A stretch of 64,000 nucleotides of DNA from Bosea sp. 29B (GTDB lineage: Bacteria; Pseudomonadota; Alphaproteobacteria; Rhizobiales; Beijerinckiaceae), in the NCBI RefSeq assembly GCF_902506165.1, contig NZ_LR733817.1:4803625-4867624 (forward strand), written 5' to 3'. Below are positions 9,179 through 17,056 of this stretch, in pieces. A program made the position numbers and the translations under genes. The first letter of the stretch is position 1. The number at the start of each line of letters is the position of its first letter. Below the pieces are notes generated by a model. That model did not search any database. It was not told the DNA's origin and saw nothing but the letters and a program-made list of their open reading frames with translations.

Positions 9179-10173
9179 GGAAAGGCGCCTGCGGATGCTG
9201 GAGGAGGCCCGGCCGGGACGACGATGTCGGCCGGGGAAAGCGGCTCGCCGCGCGCAAAGCGAGCGATGTTGTCGAGGACGTGGCCGGCGATGTTAGGGAT
9301 GTTGTCGAAGACGCTGCCGGCCGAGTGGGGCGTCACCACCACCTGGTCGAGCGCGAGCAGCGGATGATCGGCCGCGACCGGTTCGGTCGCGAAGGTGTCG
9401 AGCCCGGCGCCGGCGAGCCGCCCGCTCAGCAGCGCCTCGTGTAGCGCTGCTTCGTCGATCAGGCCGCCACGGGCGGTGTTGATCAGAACGGCGCCCTCGC
9501 GCATCCGTGAGAATGCCGCCGCATTCATGATCTCGAGGCTCTCCGCGGTCAGCGGCAGATGCAGGCTGAGGATGTCGCTGCGTTCGAGCAGGGCATCGAA
9601 GGGAACATAGCGGGCGCCGAAGCCGCGCTCGGTCACGGCGTCGGCGCGCCGGACGTCATGATAGAGGATCTCGACATCGAAGCCGCGCAGCCGGTGGGCC
9701 AGCATGCGCGCGATATTGCCGAAGCCGAGCAGCCCGATCGTCCTGCCGGTGATCTGCCGGCAGGCGACGCGCAATTGCGCCGGCTGCCAGATGCCGGCCC
9801 GCATTTGGCGATCGGCGAGCGGCAGGCGCCGATAGACCGCGAGCATCAAGGCGAGCGCATGTTCTGCCACCGGAGCGGCACTGGCGCCGGCGGTGATCGC
9901 GACCGGGATGCCACGCGCCCGCGCAGCGTCGAGATCGATCTTGTCGACACCGATGCCCCATTTCTGGATGAGCCGGACCTTCTCGCCGCCGGCGATCAGC
10001 GCCGCATCGACCGGTGAGCCGGCCGAGACGATCACCTCGGCCGCCAGCACCAGTGCGAGCTGCTCCTGGCGCGCCTCGCTGTCCGCGAAACGCAGACGCT
10101 GATCCGCATGGGCGCAGGCGGCGATGGCCGCACGCACCTCAGGCATCACCGGCGTCAGAAAGGCGATCTCCAC
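9175..10173 (-). CDS. D-isomer specific 2-hydroxyacid dehydrogenase
   Basis: NAD(P)-dependent dehydrogenase of 332 residues interconverting a 2-hydroxy acid and a 2-keto acid. The Rossmann motif is GLLGFGNIARMLAHRL, with the final Gly of GxGxxG replaced by Ala. Catalytic Arg is in NTARGGLIDEAAL, Glu in TFATEPV and His in VTPHSAGS. It is the first gene of the seven-gene minus-strand operon and is divergent from the IclR gene across a 191-base region with two near-identical palindromes. A second, only distantly similar enzyme of this family is encoded at 11340-12293. Confidence 0.92.
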   Translation of the reverse strand: MEIAFLTPVMPEVRAAIAACAHADQRLRFADSEARQEQLALVLAAEVIVSAGSPVDAALIAGGEKVRLIQKWGIGVDKIDLDAARARGIPVAITAGASAAPVAEHALALMLAVYRRLPLADRQMRAGIWQPAQLRVACRQITGRTIGLLGFGNIARMLAHRLRGFDVEILYHDVRRADAVTERGFGARYVPFDALLERSDILSLHLPLTAESLEIMNAAAFSRMREGAVLINTARGGLIDEAALHEALLSGRLAGAGLDTFATEPVAADHPLLALDQVVVTPHSAGSVFDNIPNIAGHVLDNIARFARGEPLSPADIVVPAGPPPASAGAFP

Positions 10174-10229
10174 CCGTCCATCCTTCTCTGTTGGCCGGGA
10201 TGCTGTCCTACAATAAGCGCTTCGTCAAT

Positions 10230-10248
10230 GATCCCGTATTATGAGATT
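10230..10248. promoter_or_regulatory. candidate IclR operator, copy 1
   Basis: The 17 bases ATCCCGTATTATGAGAT at 10231-10247 form an imperfect palindrome with arms ATCCC and GAGAT. The same element recurs at 10355-10371 with two substitutions that exchange the arms. It lies about 58 bases upstream of the hydroxyacid dehydrogenase start, where it could overlap the promoter of the minus-strand operon. The assignment to the adjacent IclR protein is inference from position. Confidence 0.5.
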
Positions 10249-10353
10249 TTTTGAGATATGCGTGAGTTTCGCTCATAACGCTTTGGAAAAGGCGCTGATT
10301 TCGTTTCACTTGGCAAAGCGAAGGAGCTCTGATAGCTCTCGAAAGAGAGAAGT

Positions 10354-10372
10354 GATCTCGTATTATGGGATT
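10354..10372. promoter_or_regulatory. candidate IclR operator, copy 2, overlapping the annotated IclR start
   Basis: ATCTCGTATTATGGGAT at 10355-10371 repeats copy 1. It covers the first ATG of the IclR frame (10365) and contains TATTAT, which resembles a -10 box. If it is an autoregulatory site, the true IclR start may be the downstream GTG at 10392. Confidence 0.5.
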
Positions 10373-11246
10373 TGATGTGAAGGGGCAGGACGTGTCGAAC
10401 GAGGCCTTCCTGGTCGAGACGATCGAGGACACCGCCGAACCCGGCGATGGCGCCGCGAAGGAGGGCGAGTCGCTGCTGAGCAGCCTTGGCCGGGCCTTGA
10501 GCGTGCTTGACATGTTCTCATTGTCGACGCCGCTGGTGGCGGTCGAGGAGATCATCGCCCAGCTCGGCTGCAGCCGGTCGACGGCTTATCGCTATCTGAA
10601 GGAATTGAGCGATGTCGGCCTGCTCAGCCCGGCCTCGAACGGCAGCTATGGCCTAGGCGCGCGCATCATCGAACTGGAACGCCTGGTCGCGCTGACCGAC
10701 CCACTCTACCGGGCCGGGCAGGAGGTACTGCACGGACAGCCTTGCGACAACAGCGCGCTGCTGCTGCACAGCCTCTATGGCGACAAGGTGCTCTGCATCT
10801 TCAAGGAAGGGCCTGACGCGCTGGAGCATGACGGCAAGCGCGTCATCATCCGCCGGGCGCGGGGCCTGCCTTTCCCGCTGTTCCAGGGCGCGGCCTCGCT
10901 GGCGTTGCTGCCCTATCTCTCGGCCCATCGCATCCGCGAGATCTATCTGCGCAGCCCCGCGGAGATCGCAGCGGCCGGCCTCGGCGACAGCTGGGACCAG
11001 TTCCGCCGCGCCATGGCGACGATCCGGCGCGCCGGCTACGCCACCAGCCATGGCCGGATCACGCCCTATCTCAGCGGTGTCGCCGTGCCGATCCTGCCGC
11101 CCGACGGCTCGCGCGTCGTCGGCAGTCTCGCCCGCACGATACCGACCGCGGCGCTCTCCGCGGAAACGGAAGCGCGCGCGGCCGCCGAACTCGCCGAACT
11201 CGGGCAGCGCATCGCGGAGCGTTATCTCGCTTTGCTGCGCGCCTGA
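10365..11246 (+). CDS. IclR family transcriptional regulator
   Basis: Regulator of up to 293 residues. After a 40-residue acidic N-terminal extension comes the IclR winged helix (SSLGRALSVLDMFSLSTPLVAVEEIIAQLG, then SRSTAYRYLKELSDVGLLS), followed by the GAF-like effector domain. I give the ATG at 10365, the furthest upstream start, but it has no clear ribosome site. The GTG at 10392 is preceded by AGGGGCAGGAC and would avoid the palindrome overlapping 10365, so it may be the real start. It is divergent from the TTT/aldolase operon, which is its likely target. Confidence 0.88.
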   Translation: MGFDVKGQDVSNEAFLVETIEDTAEPGDGAAKEGESLLSSLGRALSVLDMFSLSTPLVAVEEIIAQLGCSRSTAYRYLKELSDVGLLSPASNGSYGLGARIIELERLVALTDPLYRAGQEVLHGQPCDNSALLLHSLYGDKVLCIFKEGPDALEHDGKRVIIRRARGLPFPLFQGAASLALLPYLSAHRIREIYLRSPAEIAAAGLGDSWDQFRRAMATIRRAGYATSHGRITPYLSGVAVPILPPDGSRVVGSLARTIPTAALSAETEARAAAELAELGQRIAERYLALLRA

Positions 11247-11339
11247 GGCCGCTTTCGCCGCGCTACGCCGAGGGCAGGGCAGAGATGGCCCGCGCCGGCG
11301 CTTCGCGGATACCGTTCTGATGTCGAGGCGCGACACACC

Positions 11340-12293
11340 ATGCCCAGTCCAACACCCCGCCTTCTCGAAATCGGCCCGCTGCCGCCAGGGCTGAGCAAAG
11401 CCGCGCGCGAGCGTTTCGCCGTGCATCCGCTCTGGCAGGAAGCCGATCCGGCCGGCTTCCTCGCCAGCCATCACGGCGCTTTCGCCGGCGCGGTCACCAT
11501 GGCGCGTCATGCCTGCTCGGCCGAGCTGTTCGCGGCGATCCCCGGCGGAGTGGTAGCCTCCTTCGGCGTCGGCACCGAGAAGCTCGATCTGGCGGCGGCG
11601 GCCCGCTTCGGTGTCCAGGTCGCGGTCACGCCCGATGTCCTCAATGACTGCGTTGCGGATACGGCCCTCGGGCTCATTCTGGCGACGACGCGGCAGCTCG
11701 TGAGCGCCGACCGCTTCGTGCGCGAAGGGCGCTGGAAGGCCGGTGCCTTTCCGCTCGCGACGCAGACGACGGGCAAGCGTCTCGGCATCGTCGGGCTCGG
11801 CAAGATCGGCCGGGAGATCGCGCGTCGCGCCGCCGGTTTCCGTATGGACATTCGCTATTTCGGCCGGCGCCGACAGGCCGACGTGCCCTATGGCTTCGTC
11901 CCCGACCTCATCGATCTGGCGCGCTGGGCCGATATCCTCGTCCTGTCCTGCAGCGGCGGTCCGGCGACGCACCATCTCGTCTCGGCGGCGGTGCTCGAGG
12001 CGCTCGGAAGCGACGGCTTCCTGATCAATGTCGCGCGCGGCAGCGTCGTCGACGAGGCGGCTTTGATCGAGGCGCTTGCCGCAAGCCGCATCGCCGGCGC
12101 AGGCCTCGACGTCTATGCCGACGAGCCGAACGTACCGGCCGGCCTACTCGACAGCGACAGGGTCGTTCTGCTGCCGCATATCGCCGCGAGCACGCATGAG
12201 ACGCGGCGCGCCATGGAAGCGCTGGTGATCGCCAATCTCGACGCCTTCTTCACCTCCGGCGCCGTTCTGACCCCACCTGAGCCATCAGCCTGA
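11340..12293 (+). CDS. D-isomer specific 2-hydroxyacid dehydrogenase
   Basis: NAD(P)-dependent enzyme of 317 residues, of the glyoxylate/hydroxypyruvate reductase-like branch. SFGVGTEKLDLAAAARFGV precedes the Rossmann motif GIVGLGKIGREIARRA. Catalytic Arg is in NVARGSVVDEAAL, Glu in YADEPNVP and His in LLPHIAAST. It follows the IclR gene by 93 bases on the same strand and is followed 17 bases later by a NIPSNAP gene. With the enzyme at 9175 this locus carries two hydroxyacid dehydrogenases, possibly handling opposite isomers or successive steps (inference). Confidence 0.93.
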   Translation: MPSPTPRLLEIGPLPPGLSKAARERFAVHPLWQEADPAGFLASHHGAFAGAVTMARHACSAELFAAIPGGVVASFGVGTEKLDLAAAARFGVQVAVTPDVLNDCVADTALGLILATTRQLVSADRFVREGRWKAGAFPLATQTTGKRLGIVGLGKIGREIARRAAGFRMDIRYFGRRRQADVPYGFVPDLIDLARWADILVLSCSGGPATHHLVSAAVLEALGSDGFLINVARGSVVDEAALIEALAASRIAGAGLDVYADEPNVPAGLLDSDRVVLLPHIAASTHETRRAMEALVIANLDAFFTSGAVLTPPEPSA

Positions 12294-12310
12294 GCAGGAT
12301 CACCCTGGCC

Positions 12311-12622
12311 ATGATCATCGAACACCGGACCTATGTCGTCGAGCACGGGCGGACCGAAGAATACCTCGAACGTTACCGGCAGCTGGGGCTGCCGGTGCAG
12401 CAAAAGTACCTTGGGCGGCTGCTCGGCGTCTTCGTCAGCGAGATCGGGCGGCTCAACGAGGTCCTCTATATCTGGGTCTATGACAGCCTCGCCGATCGCG
12501 AGGAGCGGCGGGCGAAGCTCGACGCGGATCCGGCCTGGCACGAGTTCCGGCGCGGCAACCGCGGCACCTTCGTCCAGCAGGACGTCAAGATCATGCGCTA
12601 CGCCTCCTTCAGCCCGCACTGA
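12311..12622 (+). CDS. NIPSNAP family protein
   Basis: Small protein of 103 residues with the ferredoxin-like NIPSNAP domain: it opens MIIEHRTYVVEHGRTEEYL and has LNEVLYIWVYDSLADREERR and DPAWHEFR. The family's biochemical role in bacteria is not settled; members often sit beside catabolic and uptake genes. It is the second gene after the 2-hydroxyacid dehydrogenase (17-base gap). A second NIPSNAP protein of almost the same length is encoded at 14860-15174, again next to an acid-uptake system. The 300 bases after this gene show no convincing feature. Confidence 0.9.
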   Translation: MIIEHRTYVVEHGRTEEYLERYRQLGLPVQQKYLGRLLGVFVSEIGRLNEVLYIWVYDSLADREERRAKLDADPAWHEFRRGNRGTFVQQDVKIMRYASFSPH

Positions 12623-12922
12623 CCAGTTTGGCGGGCGGGACGCTCCGGTCGGACGCATAGGCTTGCGGGCACGCATCGACATCTCGCGAAATCATCGATT
12701 CTGGCTCGTGGCATAATCGTGGCTAGATTGCGGCGCGTTGCGGGTAGCAAAGCCGCAAGCTGATCTGCTATGCGTTCATGGGGGGAAGAGCGGTGATCTG
12801 CCCGCCGATCTGGCTGCTCACCATCGATAAACATGCGGGGCGCGCGCGAAAACCGTACTGACCGACGCAAGCCGCGGCAAGCGGTGCTGGACACATTTCC
12901 GCCGCAAGACAGGAGAAATGCC

Positions 12923-13171
12923 ATGCTCAAGATAGCCATCGCCGCAGCAGGGTTCGCTGCTCTCAGCCTCGCGGCCGCTCCGGCTTTCGCCCAGGGCAAG
13001 AAGGGCAAGGACGAATTCCTTGGCGTCGACATGGATACCGGCCGGACCTATTACGACGGTCGCAACGACGGCAAGTACTGCCTCTACAAGACGGTGCGAG
13101 TCTTCAACCGCTACACCGGCTACTACGAGAACCGGCGCGTGCGCCGTTGTGGCCGCGGCCTCTATATGTGA
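12923..13171 (+). CDS. small exported protein with two-cysteine motif
   Basis: Exported protein of 82 residues and unknown function. The ATG at 12923 has AGGAGAAATGCC directly upstream. The product starts with a clean signal peptide (MLKIAIAAAGFAALSLAAAP, cleavage near AFA/QG). The mature part is basic and tyrosine-rich: DTGRTYYDGRNDGKYC, then LYKTVRVFNRYTGYYENRRV and a second Cys in RRCGRGLY. The C-L-x-[KR]-T-V-x-V segment followed by GY and a distal CG recurs in the next gene, so the two look like diverged paralogues. The paired cysteines probably form a disulfide in the periplasm (inference). Confidence 0.78.
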   Translation: MLKIAIAAAGFAALSLAAAPAFAQGKKGKDEFLGVDMDTGRTYYDGRNDGKYCLYKTVRVFNRYTGYYENRRVRRCGRGLYM

Positions 13172-13180
13172 GCGGCTGAC

Positions 13181-13405
13181 ATGACCCGTACCGCGAAGTT
13201 CATCGTCGCCCTTGGCCTTGCGTCCGCTGCCGCGGCCTGCGGCCCGACCGTCGTCGCCGATCCCAACGGCCGGCTCATCAACACAGGGCTGGTGCAGGAT
13301 GGCGACTGCCTGACGCGCACCGTCATGGTCTATGACCGCGAGCTCGGCTACGAGCGTGCGGTCGAGCAGCAGTTCTGCGGCGGGCGCCCCCGTATCGCGC
13401 GCTGA
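13181..13405 (+). CDS. small exported protein or lipoprotein, diverged paralogue of the preceding gene
   Basis: Protein of 74 residues. The N-terminus (MTRTAKFIVALGLASAAAAC) is a signal sequence ending in a Cys with a poor lipobox (AAAC), so lipid attachment is uncertain. The remainder contains GDCLTRTVMVYDRELGYER and a second Cys in QQFCGGRP. This matches the layout of the neighbour at 12923-13171: C-L-x-[RK]-T-V-x-V-[FY]-[ND]-R, then GY and CG. The gene starts nine bases after its neighbour and is followed at once by a strong terminator, so the two form a small operon. Function unknown. Confidence 0.75.
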   Translation: MTRTAKFIVALGLASAAAACGPTVVADPNGRLINTGLVQDGDCLTRTVMVYDRELGYERAVEQQFCGGRPRIAR

Positions 13406-13411
13406 TACTGC

Positions 13412-13452
13412 AGGCCCCGCTCCCTAAGAGGGGGGCGGGGCCTCCGTTTTTT
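13412..13452 (+). terminator. rho-independent terminator
   Basis: AGGCCCCGCTCCC at 13412-13424 pairs with GGGGGCGGGGCCT at 13431-13443 with one G-U pair, and a run of six T residues follows at 13447-13452. It ends the operon of the two small exported proteins. Confidence 0.85.
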
Positions 13453-13494
13453 GCTAGGGTCCGGTGAATCGCTCGGTCGTCCCGGAGAGAACCC

Positions 13495-13701
13495 GTGCCA
13501 AAACTCTGCAAATTCACCTCGCCCAGCGACGGCAAGCCGGTCTACGTCAATCCCGACCAGGTCAGTGTCGTCTACACCTTCAAGGGCCAGCCCCCCGACA
13601 CGATCATCGCCTTCCGCAAGGACTTCCAGCTCGGCGTGAAGGAAAGCCTGGAAGAGACTGTCAGGATTCTCGAAAGCGCTGTCGAGAGCACCGAACGCTG
13701 A
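13495..13701 (+). CDS. hypothetical protein, 68 residues
   Basis: Cytoplasmic protein of 68 residues with no signal or membrane segment: it opens MPKLCKFTSPSDGKPVYV, continues NPDQVSVVYTF and ends in a charged helix (LEETVRILESAVEST). It resembles small proteins of the flagellar-associated FlbD type in having a [VI]-N-P-x-x-[VI] beta strand near the start, but this is a weak resemblance. The start is a GTG preceded by CGGAGAGAACCC. It lies just after a terminator, so it has its own promoter. Function unknown. Confidence 0.65.
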   Translation: MPKLCKFTSPSDGKPVYVNPDQVSVVYTFKGQPPDTIIAFRKDFQLGVKESLEETVRILESAVESTER

Positions 13702-13760
13702 CGCCGTGAGCCGGCGCAGCTCTCTCCCCATAGCCGCCGGATTGTCGCCCCAAAGCAGCC

Positions 13761-14018
13761 ATGCGGTATTTCCATCCTCACCTCATGAGGATCATCGCTG
13801 CATCTGCTCTCACCCTGGCGCTCAGTGCTTGCGCGAGCACGCCGGACCCGATCGTCGAGGACCGCTCGCGCTGCGACGCCTATGGCTTCCAGCGCGGCAC
13901 CGACGCCTACGCCAACTGCGTCATGACGCAGGATCGCGACCGCGACCGCCGCTACGAACGCCAGGCGGGGCAGCGGATCTCCCGCGCCGAACGACCTTAT
14001 AGCTCCGAAGAAGAATAG
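13761..14018 (+). CDS. small lipoprotein
   Basis: Predicted outer- or inner-membrane lipoprotein of up to 85 residues. The lipobox LSAC is at the end of RIIAASALTLALSAC. Translation from the ATG at 13785 would give a compact 15-residue signal, while the ATG at 13761 adds eight residues; neither has a clear ribosome site. The mature part has CDAYGFQRGTDAYANCVM, a two-Cys motif shared by many small lipoproteins of Hyphomicrobiales, then a run of Asp/Arg (QDRDRDRRYERQ). Function unknown. Confidence 0.75.
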   Translation: MRYFHPHLMRIIAASALTLALSACASTPDPIVEDRSRCDAYGFQRGTDAYANCVMTQDRDRDRRYERQAGQRISRAERPYSSEEE

Positions 14019-14111
14019 CCTCCGGTCCCCGGCCTTCGATCTGACGGGCGTGGGGTGTGGTGCTGCCGTTCCTGCCGGGTTCGTGCCGCCATGGCTATTT
14101 AAGTCAGCCCC

Positions 14112-14615
14112 ATGATCCATGCATCGCAGCTTGAAATGGCGCGGCTTGTCGTCAGGCCTTTCATGCAGGCCGACGCCCCGTCGCTTGTCGCGCTCTTTGC
14201 CGACCCGGAGGTCCATCGCTTCGTCGACGATGGGCAGCCGCTTGCGCCTGATGTCGCTGCGCTCTGGATCGAGCGCTCGGCAGCCAATCTCGAACGCTTC
14301 GGCTACGGCACCGGCGCTGTGGTCGAGCGCGCCGGCGGCGGGTTGATCGGCTGGGCCGGCTTCGCCCGGCCGGACGACGGCACGCAGGAGGTGATCTACG
14401 GGCTGCGGCGAACGAGCTGGCGCAGGGGATTCGGCTCTGAATTGCTCGCCGGCCTGGTCGCCTTTGCCGTGGAGCGCGGCATCACGCCGGTGAGGGCGAC
14501 GGTCGATCCGGCCAATGGCGCCTCGGTGCATCTGTTGCGACGGGCCGGATTCGTGCTGGCCGAACCGGGCTATCGTGGCGATGCCGGGGCGGATCTTTAT
14601 CTGCATGGCGGCTGA
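14112..14615 (+). CDS. GNAT family N-acetyltransferase
   Basis: Acetyl-CoA-dependent N-acetyltransferase of 167 residues, of the ribosomal-protein-acetyltransferase-like (RimJ/RimL) branch. It opens with RLVVRPFMQADAPSLVALFADPEVHRFV. The acetyl-CoA pyrophosphate loop is RRTSWRRGFGSELLAGLVAF, with Arg-x-x-Gly-x-Gly spacing, and the C-terminal ATVDPANGASVHLLRRAGF is the usual V/A-x-N-x-x-S segment. Substrate unknown. It stands alone between small-protein genes and the NIPSNAP/TRAP operon. Confidence 0.9.
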   Translation: MIHASQLEMARLVVRPFMQADAPSLVALFADPEVHRFVDDGQPLAPDVAALWIERSAANLERFGYGTGAVVERAGGGLIGWAGFARPDDGTQEVIYGLRRTSWRRGFGSELLAGLVAFAVERGITPVRATVDPANGASVHLLRRAGFVLAEPGYRGDAGADLYLHGG

Positions 14616-14859
14616 GCGCCCCGGTCGCTCAAAAAAAGCAAGATGTTGCTCCTGGCCGGCTCGATCGTAGTTCATTCTTCTCCGCGACGCGGGGCTCGCG
14701 CGAAGTCCCGTCACCGACAGCGGCTCACCGGCTGTGATGGGCCGCCGCCATGCGCCGATTGCAGGCTCGGCCGGAGCTGCGCCGGTTGGGCTTTGCCATG
14801 AAGACGGCTACTGATCGCTCGGCCGCTGGGCGGCTTTGCCATCAAGGACCGGCAGGACG

Positions 14860-15174
14860 ATGATCCTCGACGAGCGCACCTACGCCATCAAGCCCGCGCA
14901 TGTGCGCGACTATCTCGACCTCTATGTCGCCGAGGGGATGGAGCTGCAGATCTCCCATCTCGGCCACCTGATCGGCTGGTTCACCACCGATAGCGGCGTC
15001 GTCAATGAGGTCGTGCATATGTGGCGCTTCGAGGATGCCGGCGATCGCGAGCGCCGGCGCGCCGCGATGGAAGCCGATCCGCGCTGGCAGGTCTTCCGCG
15101 CCAAGGCGGCCCCTTACGTCCTCGAAATGCGCAGCCGGATCCTCAGGCCGACGCATTTCTCGCCGCTGCGCTGA
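14860..15174 (+). CDS. NIPSNAP family protein
   Basis: NIPSNAP-domain protein of 104 residues: it opens MILDERTYAIKPAHVRDYLD and contains VVNEVVHMWRFEDAGDRERR and DPRWQVFR. The ATG at 14860 follows GGCAGGACG; an in-frame TTG further upstream is ignored. It is the first gene of an operon with the fused TRAP permease (19 bases downstream), DctP receptor and SDR. The product is alignable along its length with the NIPSNAP protein at 12311-12622, so both uptake loci in this part of the window carry one. The role may be substrate-related, but that is inference. Confidence 0.9.
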   Translation: MILDERTYAIKPAHVRDYLDLYVAEGMELQISHLGHLIGWFTTDSGVVNEVVHMWRFEDAGDRERRRAAMEADPRWQVFRAKAAPYVLEMRSRILRPTHFSPLR

Positions 15175-15193
15175 GCTGGTGCAGGGCGCCGCC

Positions 15194-17056
15194 ATGGCTG
15201 CTGCGCCAACCAGCCCGCCCCTCCGGCCGCTGGGCGAACGGAGGCTCGCTCTGCTCGTGGCTGGCCTCGAATGGCTGGGTGCGGCGATCCTTGCCGTGCT
15301 TTTCCTCGTGGTGATGGCCGCCGTCACGCGCCGCTATCTGCTCGGAGACGGCCTCGTCTGGTCGGATGAGCTCGCGATCTGGCTCAATGTCGCGCTCGTG
15401 GCCGTCGGCGCGCCGCTCGCGGCGACCAGTGCGCTCGCCATGCGGCTCGACGTCGTCGTCAACCTGCTGCCGGCGCCGGGGCGACGCATCGCCGCCATTC
15501 TGGCGGAAGCGATCGCCGTCCACGGCGCGCTGGTTCTGGCGCTCGGCGGCGCCAGCGTCGCGGCGCTGGTCGGCGGCACCTCGACCGTGCTCGGCCTGCC
15601 CGAGAGCCTGCGCTTTGCGACCTTCGCGGCCGGTGGGGGCCTGACGCTCGTTGTCGTGCTCTGGCGGGCGGTGCTCACACAATCCTGGCCGGCGGCGCTC
15701 GGGGCGCTCGTGATCGGTGCAGGTCTCTATGGGCTGGCAAACAGCGTGACCGGCGTCTTCGTCGAAACGCCGAGCTTGATTGCCGGGCTCGCCGCCGGGG
15801 CAGGACTCCTGCTCGGCGCGCCGTTGCCCTTTGCGCTCCTGGCCGGCGTCTCGCTCTCGGGCGCCTTCGGCGGCCTCCTGCCCGAGCCGGCCATCGTCCA
15901 GAACACGGTGGCGGGCGTCTCGAAATTCCTGCTGCTGGCGATCCCGTTTTTCCTGCTTGCCGGCGAACTCTTGACCGCGGGGGGCCTGGCCGAGCGGCTG
16001 GTACGCTTTGCCGCCGCCCTTGTCGGGCACCTTCGGGCCGGGCTGGCCCAGACCGCTCTGGTCGCCAGTGTCTTGTTCTCCGGCGCCTCCGGCTCCTCGG
16101 TCGCCAACGCCGCCTTCGGTGCAAAGGTGATGGCACCGGCTCTGGTCGCGCGCGGCTATCCGCCCGCTAATGCGGCGGCGATCGTCGCCGGCGTCTCGAT
16201 GCTGGACAACATCATCCCGCCCTCGATCGCCTTCCTGATCCTGGCGGCGGCGACCAATCTCTCTGTCGGCTCATTGCTCGTCGGCGGCTTCGTCGCGGGT
16301 GGTGCGCTCACGCTGGCGCTCGCCATCGGCATCCATCTCAGCGTGCGCGGCGTCGTCGATTCCGCGCCCCGTGCCAGCGGTGCGGAGCGGGCACGGTCCT
16401 TTATCGGCGCGTTGCCGGCGATCGGGCTCGGCATCGTCGTCGTGGTCGGCATCCGCTTCGGCGTGGTCACGGTGACCGAAGCCTCGGCGCTCGCCGTCGC
16501 CTACGCGCTCGTCGCCTGCCTGCTGCTGCGCAGCCTGAATGGAGCGACCGTGTTCGCTTCCCTGCGCAAGGCGGCGGGGGAGGCCGCGGCGGTCGGCTTG
16601 CTGATCGGCGCCTCGGCGCCCTTCGCCTTCCTGCTCGCGGTCGATCGTGTCTCCGAGCAGATGGCCGGGCTGGTCACGGCGCTCGGCGGTGGGCCGCTCG
16701 CGGTGATGCTGCTCTCCAACCTCGTCCTGCTGATCGCCGGCCTCTTCCTCGATATCGGTGCGGCGATCCTTCTGCTGGCGCCGCTGCTGTTGCCGGCCGC
16801 GATTGCGGCCGGGCTCGACCCGATCCAGTTCGGCGTCGTGCTGGTGGTCAACCTGATGATTCACGGGCTGACGCCGCCGCTCGGCATCCTCGTCTTTGTC
16901 GTCAGCGGCATCATGCGCTTATCGCCCGCTGCGGTGTTCCGGGCGGTGCTGCCCTTGCTGGCGAGCCTGCTGGTCGCGCTCTTCGTCCTCTGTCTTGCGG
17001 TGGCAGTCTGGCCGTCGCTACCTGTCTCCATCAAGGAGTTGTTCCGATGGCTTTGA
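15194..17056 (+). CDS. TRAP transporter permease, fused small and large subunits (DctQM)
   Basis: Inner-membrane importer of 620 residues that joins the small DctQ domain (about residues 15-170; VTRRYLLGDGLVWSDELA is its signature) to the large DctM domain (about 190-620; FGGLLPEPAIVQNTVAGVSK, LFSGASGSSVANAAFGAKVM, VAGVSMLDNIIPPSIAFL and VNLMIHGLTPPLGILVFV). The chosen ATG follows the NIPSNAP gene; an upstream in-frame extension only rereads that gene. The receptor gene overlaps the 3' end by ten bases. Fused permeases are known in the TRAP family. The substrate is an organic acid of unknown identity. Confidence 0.94.
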   Translation: MAAAPTSPPLRPLGERRLALLVAGLEWLGAAILAVLFLVVMAAVTRRYLLGDGLVWSDELAIWLNVALVAVGAPLAATSALAMRLDVVVNLLPAPGRRIAAILAEAIAVHGALVLALGGASVAALVGGTSTVLGLPESLRFATFAAGGGLTLVVVLWRAVLTQSWPAALGALVIGAGLYGLANSVTGVFVETPSLIAGLAAGAGLLLGAPLPFALLAGVSLSGAFGGLLPEPAIVQNTVAGVSKFLLLAIPFFLLAGELLTAGGLAERLVRFAAALVGHLRAGLAQTALVASVLFSGASGSSVANAAFGAKVMAPALVARGYPPANAAAIVAGVSMLDNIIPPSIAFLILAAATNLSVGSLLVGGFVAGGALTLALAIGIHLSVRGVVDSAPRASGAERARSFIGALPAIGLGIVVVVGIRFGVVTVTEASALAVAYALVACLLLRSLNGATVFASLRKAAGEAAAVGLLIGASAPFAFLLAVDRVSEQMAGLVTALGGGPLAVMLLSNLVLLIAGLFLDIGAAILLLAPLLLPAAIAAGLDPIQFGVVLVVNLMIHGLTPPLGILVFVVSGIMRLSPAAVFRAVLPLLASLLVALFVLCLAVAVWPSLPVSIKELFRWL

